Assembly: GCA_016220035.1 (NCBI GenBank)
Contig: JACRIO010000177.1
Coordinates: forward strand, 1-33,546
Direction of reading: 5' to 3'
DNA length: 33,546 nucleotides
From: Planctomycetota bacterium
GTDB taxonomy: Bacteria > Planctomycetota > UBA1135 > GCA-002686595
The notes beneath the pieces were generated by a model. It was not told the origin of the DNA, ran no database searches, and worked only from the letters and a program-made list of their open reading frames with translations. The translations under genes were made by a program, and so were the position numbers. Positions within the stretch are counted from its first letter, which is position 1. Each line of letters opens with the position of its first letter. Below are positions 1 through 8,386 of the stretch, in pieces.

Positions 1-2
1 AC

Positions 3-704
3 CTCGAGGTCATGCGCCACCGCCTCGAGCACGAATTCCCCGTCGCGGCGCGGGTCGGGCAGCCGCGCGTCGCCTACCACGCGGCCGTGAAGGAGCCCGC
101 GCGAGGCACGGGCCGGGTCGAGCGCCAGCTCGGCGGCAAGGACGTCTTCGGCCACGTCGAGATCGAGCTCGCGCCCGATCCCGAGCACCTCCAGCCCGTC
201 GTCGAGTGGGCGCCCGGGGTGCTCGTCCCCGCCGCGATGCACAAGGCGGTCGAGACCACCCTGACCCTCGAGTCGCACGTCGGCCCGCGCTTCGGTTTCC
301 CGCTCACGCAGGCGCGCCTGCGGGTCGTCGGCGGCGGAAGCGACCCCCGTCGCGACGCCGAAATGGGCTTCGCCCAGGCGGCGAGCCTCGCCTTGCGCGA
401 CGCCCTCGAGCGCTCGCGCGTGGTCGTGCTCGAGCCCCTGATGGCGTTCGAGATCCAGTCCCCGGCCGAGTTCGCGAGCGGCATCCTCGCCGATCTCGGG
501 GCGCGCAAGGCCGAGGTCGAGGACGTCCAGGCGGACGGCGTCCTGCGCACGCTCCACGGCAAGGTGCCGCTCTCGCAGATGTTCGGGTACTCGACGGCGG
601 TGCGATCGTTGTCCCAGGGGCGCGCGGGGTTTTCGATGTCGCCCGCGGGCTTCCGCGAGGTGCCCGAGAGCGAGCTCGTGGCGCGCGGCCTCTCGTGGAC
701 CTGA
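3..704 (+). CDS. fusA: Elongation factor G family protein, C-terminal part (5' end outside window)
   Basis: This is the C-terminal part (domains III-end to V) of an EF-G-type translational GTPase, the factor that drives ribosome translocation or, in some paralogues, recycling. The frame is open from the window edge, and residues 'LEVMRHRLEHEF' match the end of EF-G domain III. Domain V is clear from the 'FGYSTAVRSLSQGRAGFSM' stretch near 580-640, and 'LEPLMAFEI' marks the domain IV/V junction. Domain IV is divergent. The usual GGxGQYG near its start reads GGKDVFG, and the conserved dGSYHxVDSS tip reads GGGSDPRRD. That suggests a paralogous EF-G (such as the spd-type known from planctomycetes and spirochaetes) rather than the standard one; this is inference. 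It sits where fusA sits in a str operon, directly before rpsJ but with no tuf between. The G-domain is not visible. Confidence 0.88.
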   Translation, partial: LEVMRHRLEHEFPVAARVGQPRVAYHAAVKEPARGTGRVERQLGGKDVFGHVEIELAPDPEHLQPVVEWAPGVLVPAAMHKAVETTLTLESHVGPRFGFPLTQARLRVVGGGSDPRRDAEMGFAQAASLALRDALERSRVVVLEPLMAFEIQSPAEFASGILADLGARKAEVEDVQADGVLRTLHGKVPLSQMFGYSTAVRSLSQGRAGFSMSPAGFREVPESELVARGLSWT

Positions 705-738
705 CCGCGACGGAGAATCGACACTTCCGTCTCCACCG

Positions 739-767
739 TTGACGGGTGGGGGGGCGGAGGGTATCGT
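739..767 (+). promoter_or_regulatory. Candidate sigma70-type promoter for the S10 operon
   Basis: TTGACG at 739-744 is separated by exactly 17 nt from TATCGT at 762-767. This matches the housekeeping consensus at 5/6 and 4/6 positions with ideal spacing. It lies 35 nt after the EF-G stop and about 155 nt before the rpsJ start, so it would give a leader of roughly 150 nt. The spacer is extremely G-rich, which is unusual. Seen only as a motif; no transcript evidence. Confidence 0.5.
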
Positions 768-922
768 CCTCGCCCCCTATCCCCATGGTTCCCATGCGGA
801 AGGGACCTCTCCGGATCCCGACCCGGCCGCGTGTGCGGCGCGGTGCAGGGCGCACCCGGAGGGGGATGGTTGCACGACCCCACCCAGCCAGCGCGGACCG
901 CTCACGAGCCCCCCAGATCCCG

Positions 923-1228
<306 letters not shown>

Positions 1229-1520
1229 GCGCCGAGAGCGCGCTCTCCGTTCCCTGCGGACGGACGCGCGTCGAGGGGTGAACCACCCCGCCACGACTTC
1301 GCAGCTCTTTCGATCTCAATCACTGTTGGCTCCTCCGCGAAGGCGACGCGCGACGTCGTCCGTGGACCAGGGCGCGCCTCGTCGCGCGCTGGATTCGGAG
1401 CCGAAAACCAGCGGGTTGCGCGCTCACGCGCGGCACCCGCCGCCGCGTGGCCAGGCGTTGTTCTCCTCCGCCGTGGAGGGGACCTGGTCGAACCGGTGCA
1501 CCACGGAAGTTCGGGGAATC
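1229..1520 (+). promoter_or_regulatory. 292-nt structured gap / putative leader upstream of rplC
   Basis: No gene is recognisable here, and an 81-codon in-frame extension of rplC into this gap looks non-coding. Several hairpins can be read directly. GAGAGCG/CGCTCTC is a perfect palindrome at 1234-1247. GGGGTG-aac-CACCCC lies at 1275-1289. A two-part stem at 1411-1440 has 6 bp, a 2x2 internal loop and 5 bp, with a TCAC loop. CCTCC-gccgt-GGAGG at 1465-1479 is enclosed by CCAGG (1451-1455) and CCTGG (1483-1487). The gap sits inside what is otherwise a tightly packed operon, so it may be a leader for autogenous control or a site of internal initiation or processing. I see no convincing promoter in it. 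Confidence 0.45.
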
Positions 1521-2222
1521 ATGACGCTGATCCTAGGACGCAAGCTCGGGATGACTCAGCTCTTCGCTGAGGACGGCACCGTCACCGGAGTGACGGTCGT
1601 CGCGGCCGGTCCGTGTGTCGTGACGCAGGTGCGCACGAAGGACAAGGAAGGCTACGACGCCGTCCAACTCGGCTTCGAGGACATCGCCGACAAGCGCTGC
1701 CCGAAGCCGCAGCTCGGCGCCTACCGCAAGCTCAGCGTGGCGCCCAAGCGCTTCCTCCGCGAGGAACGCCTGAAGGCGCCCGCGGCCGCGAAGGTCGGCG
1801 ACCTCCTCAAGTGCGACGTGTTCAAGGTCGGCGAGCGCGTCGACGTCGTCGGCACGATGAAGGGCCGCGGCTACGCCGGCACCATCAAGCGCCACAACTT
1901 CCACCGCGGACCCGAGACGCACGGTTGCATGAACGTGCGCGACCCGGGTTCGATGGCCAGCAAGCGCATCGGCAAGGTCATCAAGGGCAAGCGCCTCGGC
2001 GGCCACTACGGCAACACGCGCGAGACCGCGAAGAACCTGACGGTCATGCGCGTGGACCTCGACCGCAACCTCCTGTTCCTCAAGGGCTCGGTGGCCGGTC
2101 CGAACAACGGCTTCGTGCAGGTCCAGACCGCCAAGACGCCGCCCGTGAAGAAGGCGCCGCCGCAGCAAGCGAAGGTCGCCGCCGGTTCGAAGGGCGCGCC
2201 CAAGCCGGAGAAGAAGAAGTAG
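1521..2222 (+). CDS. rplC: 50S ribosomal protein L3
   Basis: L3 (233 aa) is an early-assembly 50S protein whose central loop approaches the peptidyl-transferase centre. The start MTLILGRKLGMTQLF at ATG 1521 is the canonical bacterial L3 N-terminus. The diagnostic loop 'HNFHRGPETHGCMNVRDPGSM' region and 'GKRLGGHYGN' are present around residues 120-165. The usual glutamine of the loop (HGS.shR) is less conserved here. The last ~30 residues are a Lys/Pro/Ala-rich tail that makes the protein longer than the typical ~210 aa. The frame stays open upstream to 1278, but that stretch has no L3 homology. rplD follows after 6 nt. Confidence 0.96.
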   Translation: MTLILGRKLGMTQLFAEDGTVTGVTVVAAGPCVVTQVRTKDKEGYDAVQLGFEDIADKRCPKPQLGAYRKLSVAPKRFLREERLKAPAAAKVGDLLKCDVFKVGERVDVVGTMKGRGYAGTIKRHNFHRGPETHGCMNVRDPGSMASKRIGKVIKGKRLGGHYGNTRETAKNLTVMRVDLDRNLLFLKGSVAGPNNGFVQVQTAKTPPVKKAPPQQAKVAAGSKGAPKPEKKK

Positions 2223-2228
2223 TCCGCC

Positions 2229-2861
2229 ATGAAGGTCCAGAGCTACTCGGCCGGCAAGGTCGGCCAGATCGAGTTCGACACCCAGGCCTTCGGCGAGAAG
2301 GTCTTCTACCGCACGCTCAAGGACGCGGTCGTGATGTACCAGGCGAACAAGCGCCAGGGCACGGCCAAGGTCAAGACGCGCAGCGAGGTCCACGGTTCCG
2401 GCAAGAAGCCGTGGAAGCAGAAGCACACCGGCCGCGCGCGCGCCGGCGACAAGAAGTCCCCGATTTGGCGCAAGGGCGGCACGATCTTCGGCCCGCACCC
2501 GCGCGACTTCTCCTACCACCCGCCCGCCCAGCAGCGCCGCGTCGCGCTGCGCTCGGCGATCGCGGGCAAGCTGATCGACAAGGAAGTCGTGATCGCGGAG
2601 CTCCCGCGCTACTCGACGCCGTCGTCGAAGAGCGCGCGTGGACTGTTGAAGGGGCTCGGCGCTCCGCGCAAGGCGCTCTTCGTTCTCGGCGAGCGCAACG
2701 AAGTGTTCTGGCGCTCGGTGCGCAACTTCCCCGGCGTCACGGTCCGCACCGCCGCCGAGCTGAACGCGCTCGACGTGATCAACGGCGGGCTCGTCGTCGC
2801 CGAGCAGTCCGCGATGGACGCGCTGAAGACGCGCGTGGGCATCAAGGAGGTGACGGCGTGA
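2229..2861 (+). CDS. rplD: 50S ribosomal protein L4
   Basis: L4 (210 aa) lines the exit tunnel through its extended loop and in some bacteria represses its own operon. The hallmark basic loop is visible at about residues 44-98: 'KQGTAKVKTRSEV.GSGKKPWKQKHTGRARAGDKKSP.WRKGGTIFGPHPRDFSY'. The C-terminal 'LNALDVINGGLVVAEQSAMDAL' matches the family. The stop TGA (2859-2861) overlaps the GTG start of rplW, indicating translational coupling. If autogenous control exists here, the leader at 1229-1520 is a plausible target; this is inference. Confidence 0.96.
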   Translation: MKVQSYSAGKVGQIEFDTQAFGEKVFYRTLKDAVVMYQANKRQGTAKVKTRSEVHGSGKKPWKQKHTGRARAGDKKSPIWRKGGTIFGPHPRDFSYHPPAQQRRVALRSAIAGKLIDKEVVIAELPRYSTPSSKSARGLLKGLGAPRKALFVLGERNEVFWRSVRNFPGVTVRTAAELNALDVINGGLVVAEQSAMDALKTRVGIKEVTA

Positions 2862-3148
2862 CCTCGATGGAACGACTCTACAAGCTCGTCTCCCTGCCCA
2901 TCGTCACGGAGAAGGGCGCGAACGACGCCGCACGGCGCAACGCGTTCCAATTCCGCGTGCCCGTGGACGCGACGAAGATCGAAATCCGCACGGCGGTCGA
3001 GCGGGTCTTCAACGTGAAGGTGAAGAAGGTCAACACGCTGCGCGCGCCCCAGAAGGTGCGCCGCCGCGGCTACAGCGTGGGCACCACGCCGGCCTGGAAG
3101 AAGGCGATGGTCGTGCTCGCAGAGGGCCAGATCATCGACGTCCTCTGA
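2858..3148 (+). CDS. rplW: 50S ribosomal protein L23
   Basis: L23 (96 aa) sits at the tunnel exit and docks SRP and trigger factor. The core 'PIVTEKG...NAFQFRVPVDATKIEIRTAVERVFNVKVKKVNTLRA' is complete. I chose GTG 2858 because AGGAGG at 2845-2850 is 7 nt upstream and the start overlaps the rplD stop by 4 nt. The in-frame ATG at 2867 (MERLYKL) is 16 nt from that site and so is a poorer start. The C-terminus is typical, ending 'MVVLAEGQIIDVL'. Confidence 0.94.
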   Translation: MTSMERLYKLVSLPIVTEKGANDAARRNAFQFRVPVDATKIEIRTAVERVFNVKVKKVNTLRAPQKVRRRGYSVGTTPAWKKAMVVLAEGQIIDVL

Positions 3149-3168
3149 CGTTCCGGAGCTGAATCCAC

Positions 3169-4005
3169 ATGGGCATCAAGTTCTATCGACCGACGTCTCC
3201 GGGCCGCCGCCAAGGCAGCGTGCTCGACTACGCCGAGATCACCCGCACCACGCCCGAGAAGAGCCTGCTCGAGGCGTACCGCAAGACCGGCGGGCGTAAC
3301 AACCAGGGCCACATCACGCGCCGCCACCGCGGGCGCGGGAACAAGAAGATGTACCGCCGGATCGATTTCCGGCGCGACAAGGACGGCATCCCGGCCAAGG
3401 TCTTCTCGATCGAGTACGACCCGAACCGCTCGGCCAACATCGCACTCCTGCACTACGCCGACGGCGAGAAGCGCTACATCCTGGCGCCGCTCGACATCAA
3501 GGTCGGTCAGGCGCTGATGTCCGGACCGACCGCGGAGCCCCTGCCCGGCAATTCGCTGCCGCTCGCGAACATCCCCGTCGGCCTCGAGATCCACAACGTC
3601 GAGCTCCAGCTCGGTCGCGGCGGCCAGATGTGCCGCACCGCGGGCAGCTCGGCGCAGCTGCAGGCGAAGGAGGGCGACTACGCGATCGTGATGCTGCCCT
3701 CGGGCGAGCTGCGCAAGATCAACGTCGCGTGCCACGCGACCATCGGGCGCATCGGCAACCTCGACTGGCAGAACGTCAGCTACGGCAAGGCCGGCCGCAA
3801 GCGCCACCTGGGCATTCGCCCCACGGTGCGCGGCACGGCGAAGAACCCCGTCGACCACCCGATGGGTGGTGGCGAAGGCCGCACCGCGGGCGGTCGCCAT
3901 CCGTGCTCGCCCTCGGGCGTGCTCGCGAAGGGCGGCAAGACCCGTCGCCCGAATCACCCGACCAACAAGTTCATCCTCCGCCGCCGGAAGAAGGGATCGC
4001 ACTGA
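3169..4005 (+). CDS. rplB: 50S ribosomal protein L2
   Basis: L2 (278 aa) is a large 50S protein needed for subunit association and peptidyl transfer. The N-terminal OB-fold region ('[38 protein letters not shown]') and the SH3-like domain are intact. The conserved C-terminal '[17 protein letters not shown]' contains the functionally important His and is followed by '[14 protein letters not shown]'. The length is the normal ~275 aa. rpsS begins 3 nt downstream. Confidence 0.97.
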   Translation: MGIKFYRPTSPGRRQGSVLDYAEITRTTPEKSLLEAYRKTGGRNNQGHITRRHRGRGNKKMYRRIDFRRDKDGIPAKVFSIEYDPNRSANIALLHYADGEKRYILAPLDIKVGQALMSGPTAEPLPGNSLPLANIPVGLEIHNVELQLGRGGQMCRTAGSSAQLQAKEGDYAIVMLPSGELRKINVACHATIGRIGNLDWQNVSYGKAGRKRHLGIRPTVRGTAKNPVDHPMGGGEGRTAGGRHPCSPSGVLAKGGKTRRPNHPTNKFILRRRKKGSH

Positions 4006-4008
4006 TCC

Positions 4009-4305
4009 ATGGGACGTAGCGTCAAGAAGGGCCCCTTCATCGACGAGCACCTGTGGAAGAAGGTGCAGTCGGAGATCTCCAAGGGCACGAAGAACCCGAT
4101 CAAGACCTGGTCGCGCCGCAGCACGATGACGCCCGAGATGATCGGGCACACGTTCATGGTGCACAACGGCAAGACCCACCTGAAGGTGTTCGTGACCGAA
4201 GACATGGTCGGTCACAAGCTCGGCGAGTTCGCGCCCACGCGCGTCTTCCGCGGCCACACCAACAAGAAGGAAGAGACGAAGCCCGGAGAAGGAGCCGAGT
4301 CGTGA
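4009..4305 (+). CDS. rpsS: 30S ribosomal protein S19
   Basis: S19 (98 aa) forms a complex with S13 in the 30S head near the A-site tRNA. The N-terminal '[18 protein letters not shown]', the central '[47 protein letters not shown]' region and '[10 protein letters not shown]' are all canonical. The stop overlaps the GTG start of rplV by 4 nt (GTGA). Confidence 0.96.
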   Translation: MGRSVKKGPFIDEHLWKKVQSEISKGTKNPIKTWSRRSTMTPEMIGHTFMVHNGKTHLKVFVTEDMVGHKLGEFAPTRVFRGHTNKKEETKPGEGAES

Positions 4306-4709
4306 GCGACACCCCGGAATTCTTGGCGCGTCACCGCTTCGCGCGCATCACGGCGCGCAAGGCGCGGCGCATCGCGGACCTCATCCGCGGCCGCAGCGTG
4401 AACGAAGCGCTCGAGCTGCTCGAGTTCGCCCCGCAGCGTGGAGCGTCCTTCTACTTGAAGGTCGTCCGCTCCGCGGTCGCGAACGCGAGCATGGACGAGA
4501 GCGTCAACATCAACCGCCTCGTGATCAGCGAGTGCCGCGCCGACGACGGCCCGCTCGCTCAGGGACGCATGCGCTTCCGACCGGGTCCGCAGGGCCGCGC
4601 GATGCCGTTCTCCAAGCGGCTCTCGCACCTCACGGTCAAGGTGCGCGAGCTCGAAGAAGCGCCCGTCGAGGCCGGTTCCAAGCGCGGCGTCGCCGCAAAG
4701 AAGGCCTGA
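4302..4709 (+). CDS. rplV: 50S ribosomal protein L22
   Basis: L22 (135 aa) contributes the narrowest part of the peptide exit tunnel. Family features visible are '[29 protein letters not shown]', '[10 protein letters not shown]' and the tunnel loop '[26 protein letters not shown]'. Start choice: GTG 4302 overlaps the rpsS stop, with GGAG (4291-4294) 7 nt upstream. No ATG of suitable position exists. A short Ala/Lys-rich C-terminal tail is present. Confidence 0.94.
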   Translation: MSDTPEFLARHRFARITARKARRIADLIRGRSVNEALELLEFAPQRGASFYLKVVRSAVANASMDESVNINRLVISECRADDGPLAQGRMRFRPGPQGRAMPFSKRLSHLTVKVRELEEAPVEAGSKRGVAAKKA

Positions 4710-4712
4710 CCC

Positions 4713-5513
4713 ATGGGACAAAAAATCCATCCGACGGGCTTCCGTCTCGGGACCATCGAGCCCTGGCGCTCGCGCTGGTACGCCAACAAGAAGGACTTCG
4801 GCAAGTTCCTCCTGCAGGACCGGAAGATCCGCGACCACATCTCCAAGGAGTTCGGTTCGGCGGGCATCCCCCGCATCGAGATCGAGCGCACCTCGGAAGC
4901 GGTCAACGTGATCATCTACACCGCGCGTCCGGGCGTCCTCGTGGGCCGCAAGGGCGTGCGCGTCGACGAGCTCAAGAAGGAGCTCGAGAAGATCGCCGGC
5001 ATGACCTGCCACCTGACGCTGCACGAAGTGAAGCGTCCAGAGCTCGAATCGAAGCTCGTCGCCGAGGTGATCGCCGAAGCGCTCGAGAAGCGCATGGCGT
5101 TCCGCCGCGCGATCAAGCGCGCGATCCAGACGACGATGCAGGCTGGCGCGAAGGGCATCAAGGTCGAGCTCAACGGCCGCCTCGGCGGGGCCGAGATGGC
5201 GCGCCAGGCGAAGGAGCGCGAGGGCCGCGTGCCGCTCTCCACGCTGCAAGCGCACGTCGACTACGGCACCGCCCTGGCGAAGACGACCTACGGCGTGCTC
5301 GGCGTCAAGGTCTGGATCTACAAGGGCGACATCGAGCAGGGCAAGCTGATCGACTTCAAGGCGAGCCTCGGCGCCGGTCCCGGTCGTTCCGAACGTCCGC
5401 GCGGCCCGCGTGGTCCGCGCAGTGGACAAGGCGGCGGCGGTCAGGGCGGCGGCTTCGGCTCCAGCTCGGGCGGCGGCTCGTCCGGTCCCTCGAAAACCGA
5501 AGGGGGTGCGTGA
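4713..5513 (+). CDS. rpsC: 30S ribosomal protein S3
   Basis: S3 (266 aa) lies at the mRNA entry tunnel. The N-terminal 'GQKIHPTGFRLG', the KH domain with 'GVLVGRKGVRVDELKKELEK' (GxxG type, about residues 70-90) and the C-terminal 'LNGRLGGAEMAR...VDYGTALAKTTYGVLGVKVWIYKG' are complete by residue ~215. The remaining ~50 residues are an Arg-, Gly- and Ser-rich low-complexity tail, making this protein longer than most S3 proteins (~210-235 aa). The stop shares one base with the rplP start (TGATG). Confidence 0.96.
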   Translation: MGQKIHPTGFRLGTIEPWRSRWYANKKDFGKFLLQDRKIRDHISKEFGSAGIPRIEIERTSEAVNVIIYTARPGVLVGRKGVRVDELKKELEKIAGMTCHLTLHEVKRPELESKLVAEVIAEALEKRMAFRRAIKRAIQTTMQAGAKGIKVELNGRLGGAEMARQAKEREGRVPLSTLQAHVDYGTALAKTTYGVLGVKVWIYKGDIEQGKLIDFKASLGAGPGRSERPRGPRGPRSGQGGGGQGGGFGSSSGGGSSGPSKTEGGA

Positions 5514-5932
5514 TGTCCCTCATGCCGAAGCGGACGAAGTTCCGCAAGGTGATGCGCGGCAAGCTCAAGGGCATGGCCACGCGCGGCAACCGTGTTTCGT
5601 TCGGCGACTGGGGCCTCCAGTCGATGGACTATGCGTGGCTGCCGGGCCGCGTGATCGAAGCCGGCCGTGTCGCGGCGACGCGCGCTTCCGGCGGCACGGT
5701 GCGCGTCTGGATTCGCGTCTTCCCGCACAAGCCGGTCTCCTCGAAGCCGGCCGAGGTGCGCATGGGCACCGGCAAGGGCGAAGTGGAGTACTGGGCCGCG
5801 GAGATCAAGCCCGGCACCATCCTCTACGAGCTCGGCGGCATGCCCGAAGAGAAGGCCAAGTCCGTCATGAAGAAGGTCGCGCACAAGATGCCCATCAAGG
5901 TGAAGCTCGTGCGCCGGACCCCGACCACCTGA
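5513..5932 (+). CDS. rplP: 50S ribosomal protein L16
   Basis: L16 (139 aa) contacts the A- and P-site tRNA elbows on the 50S subunit. Canonical segments are 'MPKRTKFRKVMRGKLKGMATRGN', 'FGDWGLQSMDYAWLPGRVIEAGR.A.TR', 'VRVWIRVFPHKPVSSKPAEVRMGTGKG' and 'PGTILYELGGMPEEKA'. ATG 5513 overlaps the rpsC stop by one base and gives the normal length. The ATG at 5522 would remove three residues and cannot be excluded. Confidence 0.95.
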   Translation: MSLMPKRTKFRKVMRGKLKGMATRGNRVSFGDWGLQSMDYAWLPGRVIEAGRVAATRASGGTVRVWIRVFPHKPVSSKPAEVRMGTGKGEVEYWAAEIKPGTILYELGGMPEEKAKSVMKKVAHKMPIKVKLVRRTPTT

Positions 5933-5955
5933 CGCGAGACCACGAGATCCTCCCC

Positions 5956-6168
5956 ATGAAGACCGACGAGATCCGCGGCAAGACGAATCACGAGCTCGAC
6001 AAGGAGCTCAAGAAGCTCGAGAAGGAGCTGTTCGACCTGCGCTTCAAATCCGCGACGCAGTCGATCCCGAACCCGGCGCGCATCCGCGCGGCGCGTCGGC
6101 TGATCGCGCGCGTTCGCACCATCCTCAACGAGCGGGCGCTGGGTGTCCGCGGCCAGGCAGCGAACTGA
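5956..6168 (+). CDS. rpmC: 50S ribosomal protein L29
   Basis: L29 (70 aa) is a small two-helix protein near the tunnel exit beside L23. It reads '[60 protein letters not shown]', with the family's LFxLRF and NPxRIRxxRRxIAR pattern intact. The gene is 23 nt after rplP and 14 nt before rpsQ, which is its standard place between L16 and S17. Confidence 0.94.
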   Translation: MKTDEIRGKTNHELDKELKKLEKELFDLRFKSATQSIPNPARIRAARRLIARVRTILNERALGVRGQAAN

Positions 6169-6182
6169 GGACCCGTCCGACC

Positions 6183-6515
6183 ATGAACGACTCCCGCAAC
6201 AGCCGCCGCACGATCGAAGGCGTCGTGACCAGCGACAAGATGGCGAAGACCATCACCGTCGAGGTCGTGCGCACCTACCGCCACCCGAAGTACTCGAAGT
6301 ACCTCCGGGTGAAGAAGAAGTACCACGCTCACGACGAAGAGGGCGAGGCGAAGACCGGCGACCGCGTCGAACTCGCGGCCTGCCGACCGATGTCGAAGCT
6401 GAAGCGCTGGCGCCTCGTGCGCGTCGTCGAACGCGGCGTGCTCACGGCCGACGTCGCCGTCGATGCGGCGCTCGAGGGCGCGCTCGGCGTGAAGAAGAAG
6501 GACGGTGCCGCATGA
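6183..6515 (+). CDS. rpsQ: 30S ribosomal protein S17
   Basis: S17 (110 aa) is a primary 16S rRNA-binding OB-fold protein. The N-terminal '[21 protein letters not shown]', '[33 protein letters not shown]' and '[17 protein letters not shown]' are typical and end near residue 85. A 25-residue Ala/Val/Lys tail follows, longer than the usual 80-90 aa family length. The stop overlaps the rplN start by 4 nt (ATGA). Confidence 0.94.
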   Translation: MNDSRNSRRTIEGVVTSDKMAKTITVEVVRTYRHPKYSKYLRVKKKYHAHDEEGEAKTGDRVELAACRPMSKLKRWRLVRVVERGVLTADVAVDAALEGALGVKKKDGAA

Positions 6516-6880
6516 TCCAGATGCAGACGTGGCTGGACGTCGCCGACAACACCGGCGCCAAGCTCTGCCAGTGCATCAAGGTGCTCGGCGGCACGCGCCG
6601 GCGTTATGCGACGCTCGGCGACGTGGTCGTGGTCTCCGTGAAGAAGGCCCTGCCCACGAGCGAGTTCAAGGAAGGCGCCGTCGCGAAGGGCGTGATCGTG
6701 CGCGTCAGGAAGAACACGCGCCGTCCCGACGGCTCGTACGTCCGCTTCGACCAGAACGCGATCGTGTTCATCGACCAGGACAACAACCCGAAGGGCACCC
6801 GCATCTTCGGCGCCGTCGCGCGCGAGCTGCGCGAGCGCAACTTCATGAAGATCATCTCGCTGGCCCAAGAGGTCGTCTGA
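6512..6880 (+). CDS. rplN: 50S ribosomal protein L14
   Basis: L14 (122 aa) sits at the subunit interface and binds the silencing factor RsfS and GTPases. The signature '[46 protein letters not shown]' and the C-terminal '[27 protein letters not shown]' are canonical, and the length is exactly the family norm. ATG 6512 overlaps the rpsQ stop, indicating coupled translation. Confidence 0.97.
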   Translation: MIQMQTWLDVADNTGAKLCQCIKVLGGTRRRYATLGDVVVVSVKKALPTSEFKEGAVAKGVIVRVRKNTRRPDGSYVRFDQNAIVFIDQDNNPKGTRIFGAVARELRERNFMKIISLAQEVV

Positions 6881-6899
6881 TCCCCACCGAGCCGCACCC

Positions 6900-7184
6900 A
6901 TGAAGCTGAAGATCAAGTCGGGCGACCGCGTCGTCGTCATCGCCGGGAACGACAAGGGCAAGGAAGGGGAGGTCAAGACCGTCTTCCGTGCCGAGAACCG
7001 CGTCGTCGTCGAGGGCATCAACCTGCGCTGGAAGCACAAGAAGCCGACGCAGCAGAACCCCAAGGGCGAGCGCAGCCAGATCGAATGCGCGATCCACGCG
7101 AGCAACGTCATGCTGCTCGATCCCACCACCGGCAAGCCGACGCGCAAGCGTCCGGCGGAAACCAAGGCCAAGGCCAAGAAGTGA
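6900..7184 (+). CDS. rplX: 50S ribosomal protein L24
   Basis: L24 (94 aa) initiates 50S assembly. The KOW motif is visible at the N-terminus ('IKSGDRVVVIAGNDKGKEGEVKTVF'), followed by 'VVVEGINLRWKHKKPTQQNPKGERSQIECAIHASNVMLLDP'. A short Lys/Ala tail ends the protein. It occupies the standard place between L14 and L5. Confidence 0.95.
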   Translation: MKLKIKSGDRVVVIAGNDKGKEGEVKTVFRAENRVVVEGINLRWKHKKPTQQNPKGERSQIECAIHASNVMLLDPTTGKPTRKRPAETKAKAKK

Positions 7185-7215
7185 GCTCGCCACCACGCCG
7201 GCGAGACGGAGAAAC

Positions 7216-7782
7216 ATGGCACGCCTCAAACAGAAGTACCTCGAGGAAGTCCGCGGACGCCTCAAGTCCAAGTTCGCGATCGAGAACGACAACGCGGTCC
7301 CGCGCCTCACGAAGATCGTCGTGAACATGGGCGTCGGATCCGCGGTCGAGAACAAGGGCCGCGTCGAAACGGCCGCGCGCGACCTCGCGACGATCACTGG
7401 TCAGAAGCCCGTCATCCGCAAGGCGAAGAAGGCCATTTCGGCCTTCAAACTGCGCGAGGGCATGCCGATCGGCTGCTCCGTCACGTTGCGCCGCGCGCGC
7501 ATGTGGGAGTTCGCCGACCGCCTGATCACGATCGTGCTCCCGCGTATCCGCGACTTCCGCGGCGTGAAGGACAAGCTCGACGGCCGCGGCAATTACACGC
7601 TCGGCCTCTCGGAGCAGTCCGTCTTCCCCGAGATCGAGTTCGACAAGATGGAGTTCCCGCAGGGCATGGACATCACCTTCGTGACCAGCGCGGGGAGTGA
7701 CGAACGCGGGTACGCGCTCCTCAAGGAGCTCGGGATGCCGTTCGCCGTCCGCGAGATTACGCAGAAGGGCAAGAAGAGCTGA
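7216..7782 (+). CDS. rplE: 50S ribosomal protein L5
   Basis: L5 (188 aa) binds 5S rRNA and bridges to the 30S head through S13. Features are 'VPRLTKIVVNMGVGSAVENKG', 'TGQKPVIRKAKKAISAFKLREGMPIGCSVTLRRARMWEFADRLI', 'LPRIRDFRGV', 'YTLGLSEQSVFPEIEFDK' and 'GMDITFVTSAGSDERGYALLKELGMPF'. ATG 7216 has GGAG at 7208-7211 just upstream and matches the family N-terminus; the frame is open further upstream without L5 homology. Confidence 0.96.
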   Translation: MARLKQKYLEEVRGRLKSKFAIENDNAVPRLTKIVVNMGVGSAVENKGRVETAARDLATITGQKPVIRKAKKAISAFKLREGMPIGCSVTLRRARMWEFADRLITIVLPRIRDFRGVKDKLDGRGNYTLGLSEQSVFPEIEFDKMEFPQGMDITFVTSAGSDERGYALLKELGMPFAVREITQKGKKS

Positions 7783-7785
7783 GCC

Positions 7786-7971
7786 ATGGCCAAGCTGACC
7801 TGGATCCTCAAGTCGCAGAAGAAGCCCAAGTTCAAGACGCGCGGCTACACGCGCTGCACGATGTGCGGCCGTCAGCGCGCCGTCTATCAGAAGTTCAAGA
7901 TCTGCCGCATCTGCCTGCGCGAGCTCGCCCACAAGGGCGAGATCCCCGGCATGCGCAAGGCCTCGTGGTGA
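7786..7971 (+). CDS. rpsN: 30S ribosomal protein S14, zinc-binding type
   Basis: This is the short (61 aa) zinc-ribbon form of S14, a late-assembly 30S head protein. Four cysteines at residues 24, 27, 40 and 43 (CTMC and CRIC) form the zinc site. '[41 protein letters not shown]' is typical of this type; the ~100-aa zinc-free paralogue lacks these residues. It lies 3 nt after rplE and 16 nt before rpsH. Confidence 0.96.
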   Translation: MAKLTWILKSQKKPKFKTRGYTRCTMCGRQRAVYQKFKICRICLRELAHKGEIPGMRKASW

Positions 7972-7987
7972 ACCGGAGGAAGACGCC

Positions 7988-8383
7988 ATGATGACCGATC
8001 CGATCGCCGACCTGTGCACGCGCATCCGCAACGCCAACGCGGTGCGCAAGACCAGCCTGAGCATGCCCGCTTCGACCGTGAAGGTGGGCGTGGCGCAGAT
8101 CCTGAAGGAAGAAGGCTTCATCGCCGACTACGTCGTGGAGCCGAGCCAGCCCCAGAGCACGCTCGTCCTCACGCTCAAGTACGGCGACGAAGGCGAATCC
8201 GTGATCCGCACGATCACGCGTGTGAGCAAGCCCGGCCGCCGCATCTTCGTCGGCTCGCATGAGCTGCGCCCCGTGCTCAAGGGCATGGGTATGCGCGTCC
8301 TCTCGACGAACAAGGGCATCGTGTCCGACCGCACCGCGCGAGCTCAGAAGCTCGGCGGCGAGGTCCTGTGCGAGGTGTTCTGA
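7988..8383 (+). CDS. rpsH: 30S ribosomal protein S8
   Basis: S8 (131 aa) binds helix 21 of 16S rRNA and in E. coli represses the spc operon. 'DPIADLCTRIRNANAV', 'ILKEEGFI' and the C-terminal 'RPVLKGMGMRVLSTNKGIVSDRTARAQKLGGEVLCEVF' are canonical. ATG 7988 was preferred to ATG 7991 because a strong GGAGG (7975-7979) lies 8 nt upstream. Confidence 0.96.
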   Translation: MMTDPIADLCTRIRNANAVRKTSLSMPASTVKVGVAQILKEEGFIADYVVEPSQPQSTLVLTLKYGDEGESVIRTITRVSKPGRRIFVGSHELRPVLKGMGMRVLSTNKGIVSDRTARAQKLGGEVLCEVF

Positions 8384-8386
8384 TCC

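Noticed and set aside
1278-1520. In-frame 81-codon N-terminal extension of L3
   Set aside because: No L3 family member has it, composition is non-coding, and the canonical MTLILGRKLGM start is present; hairpins explain the stretch better.
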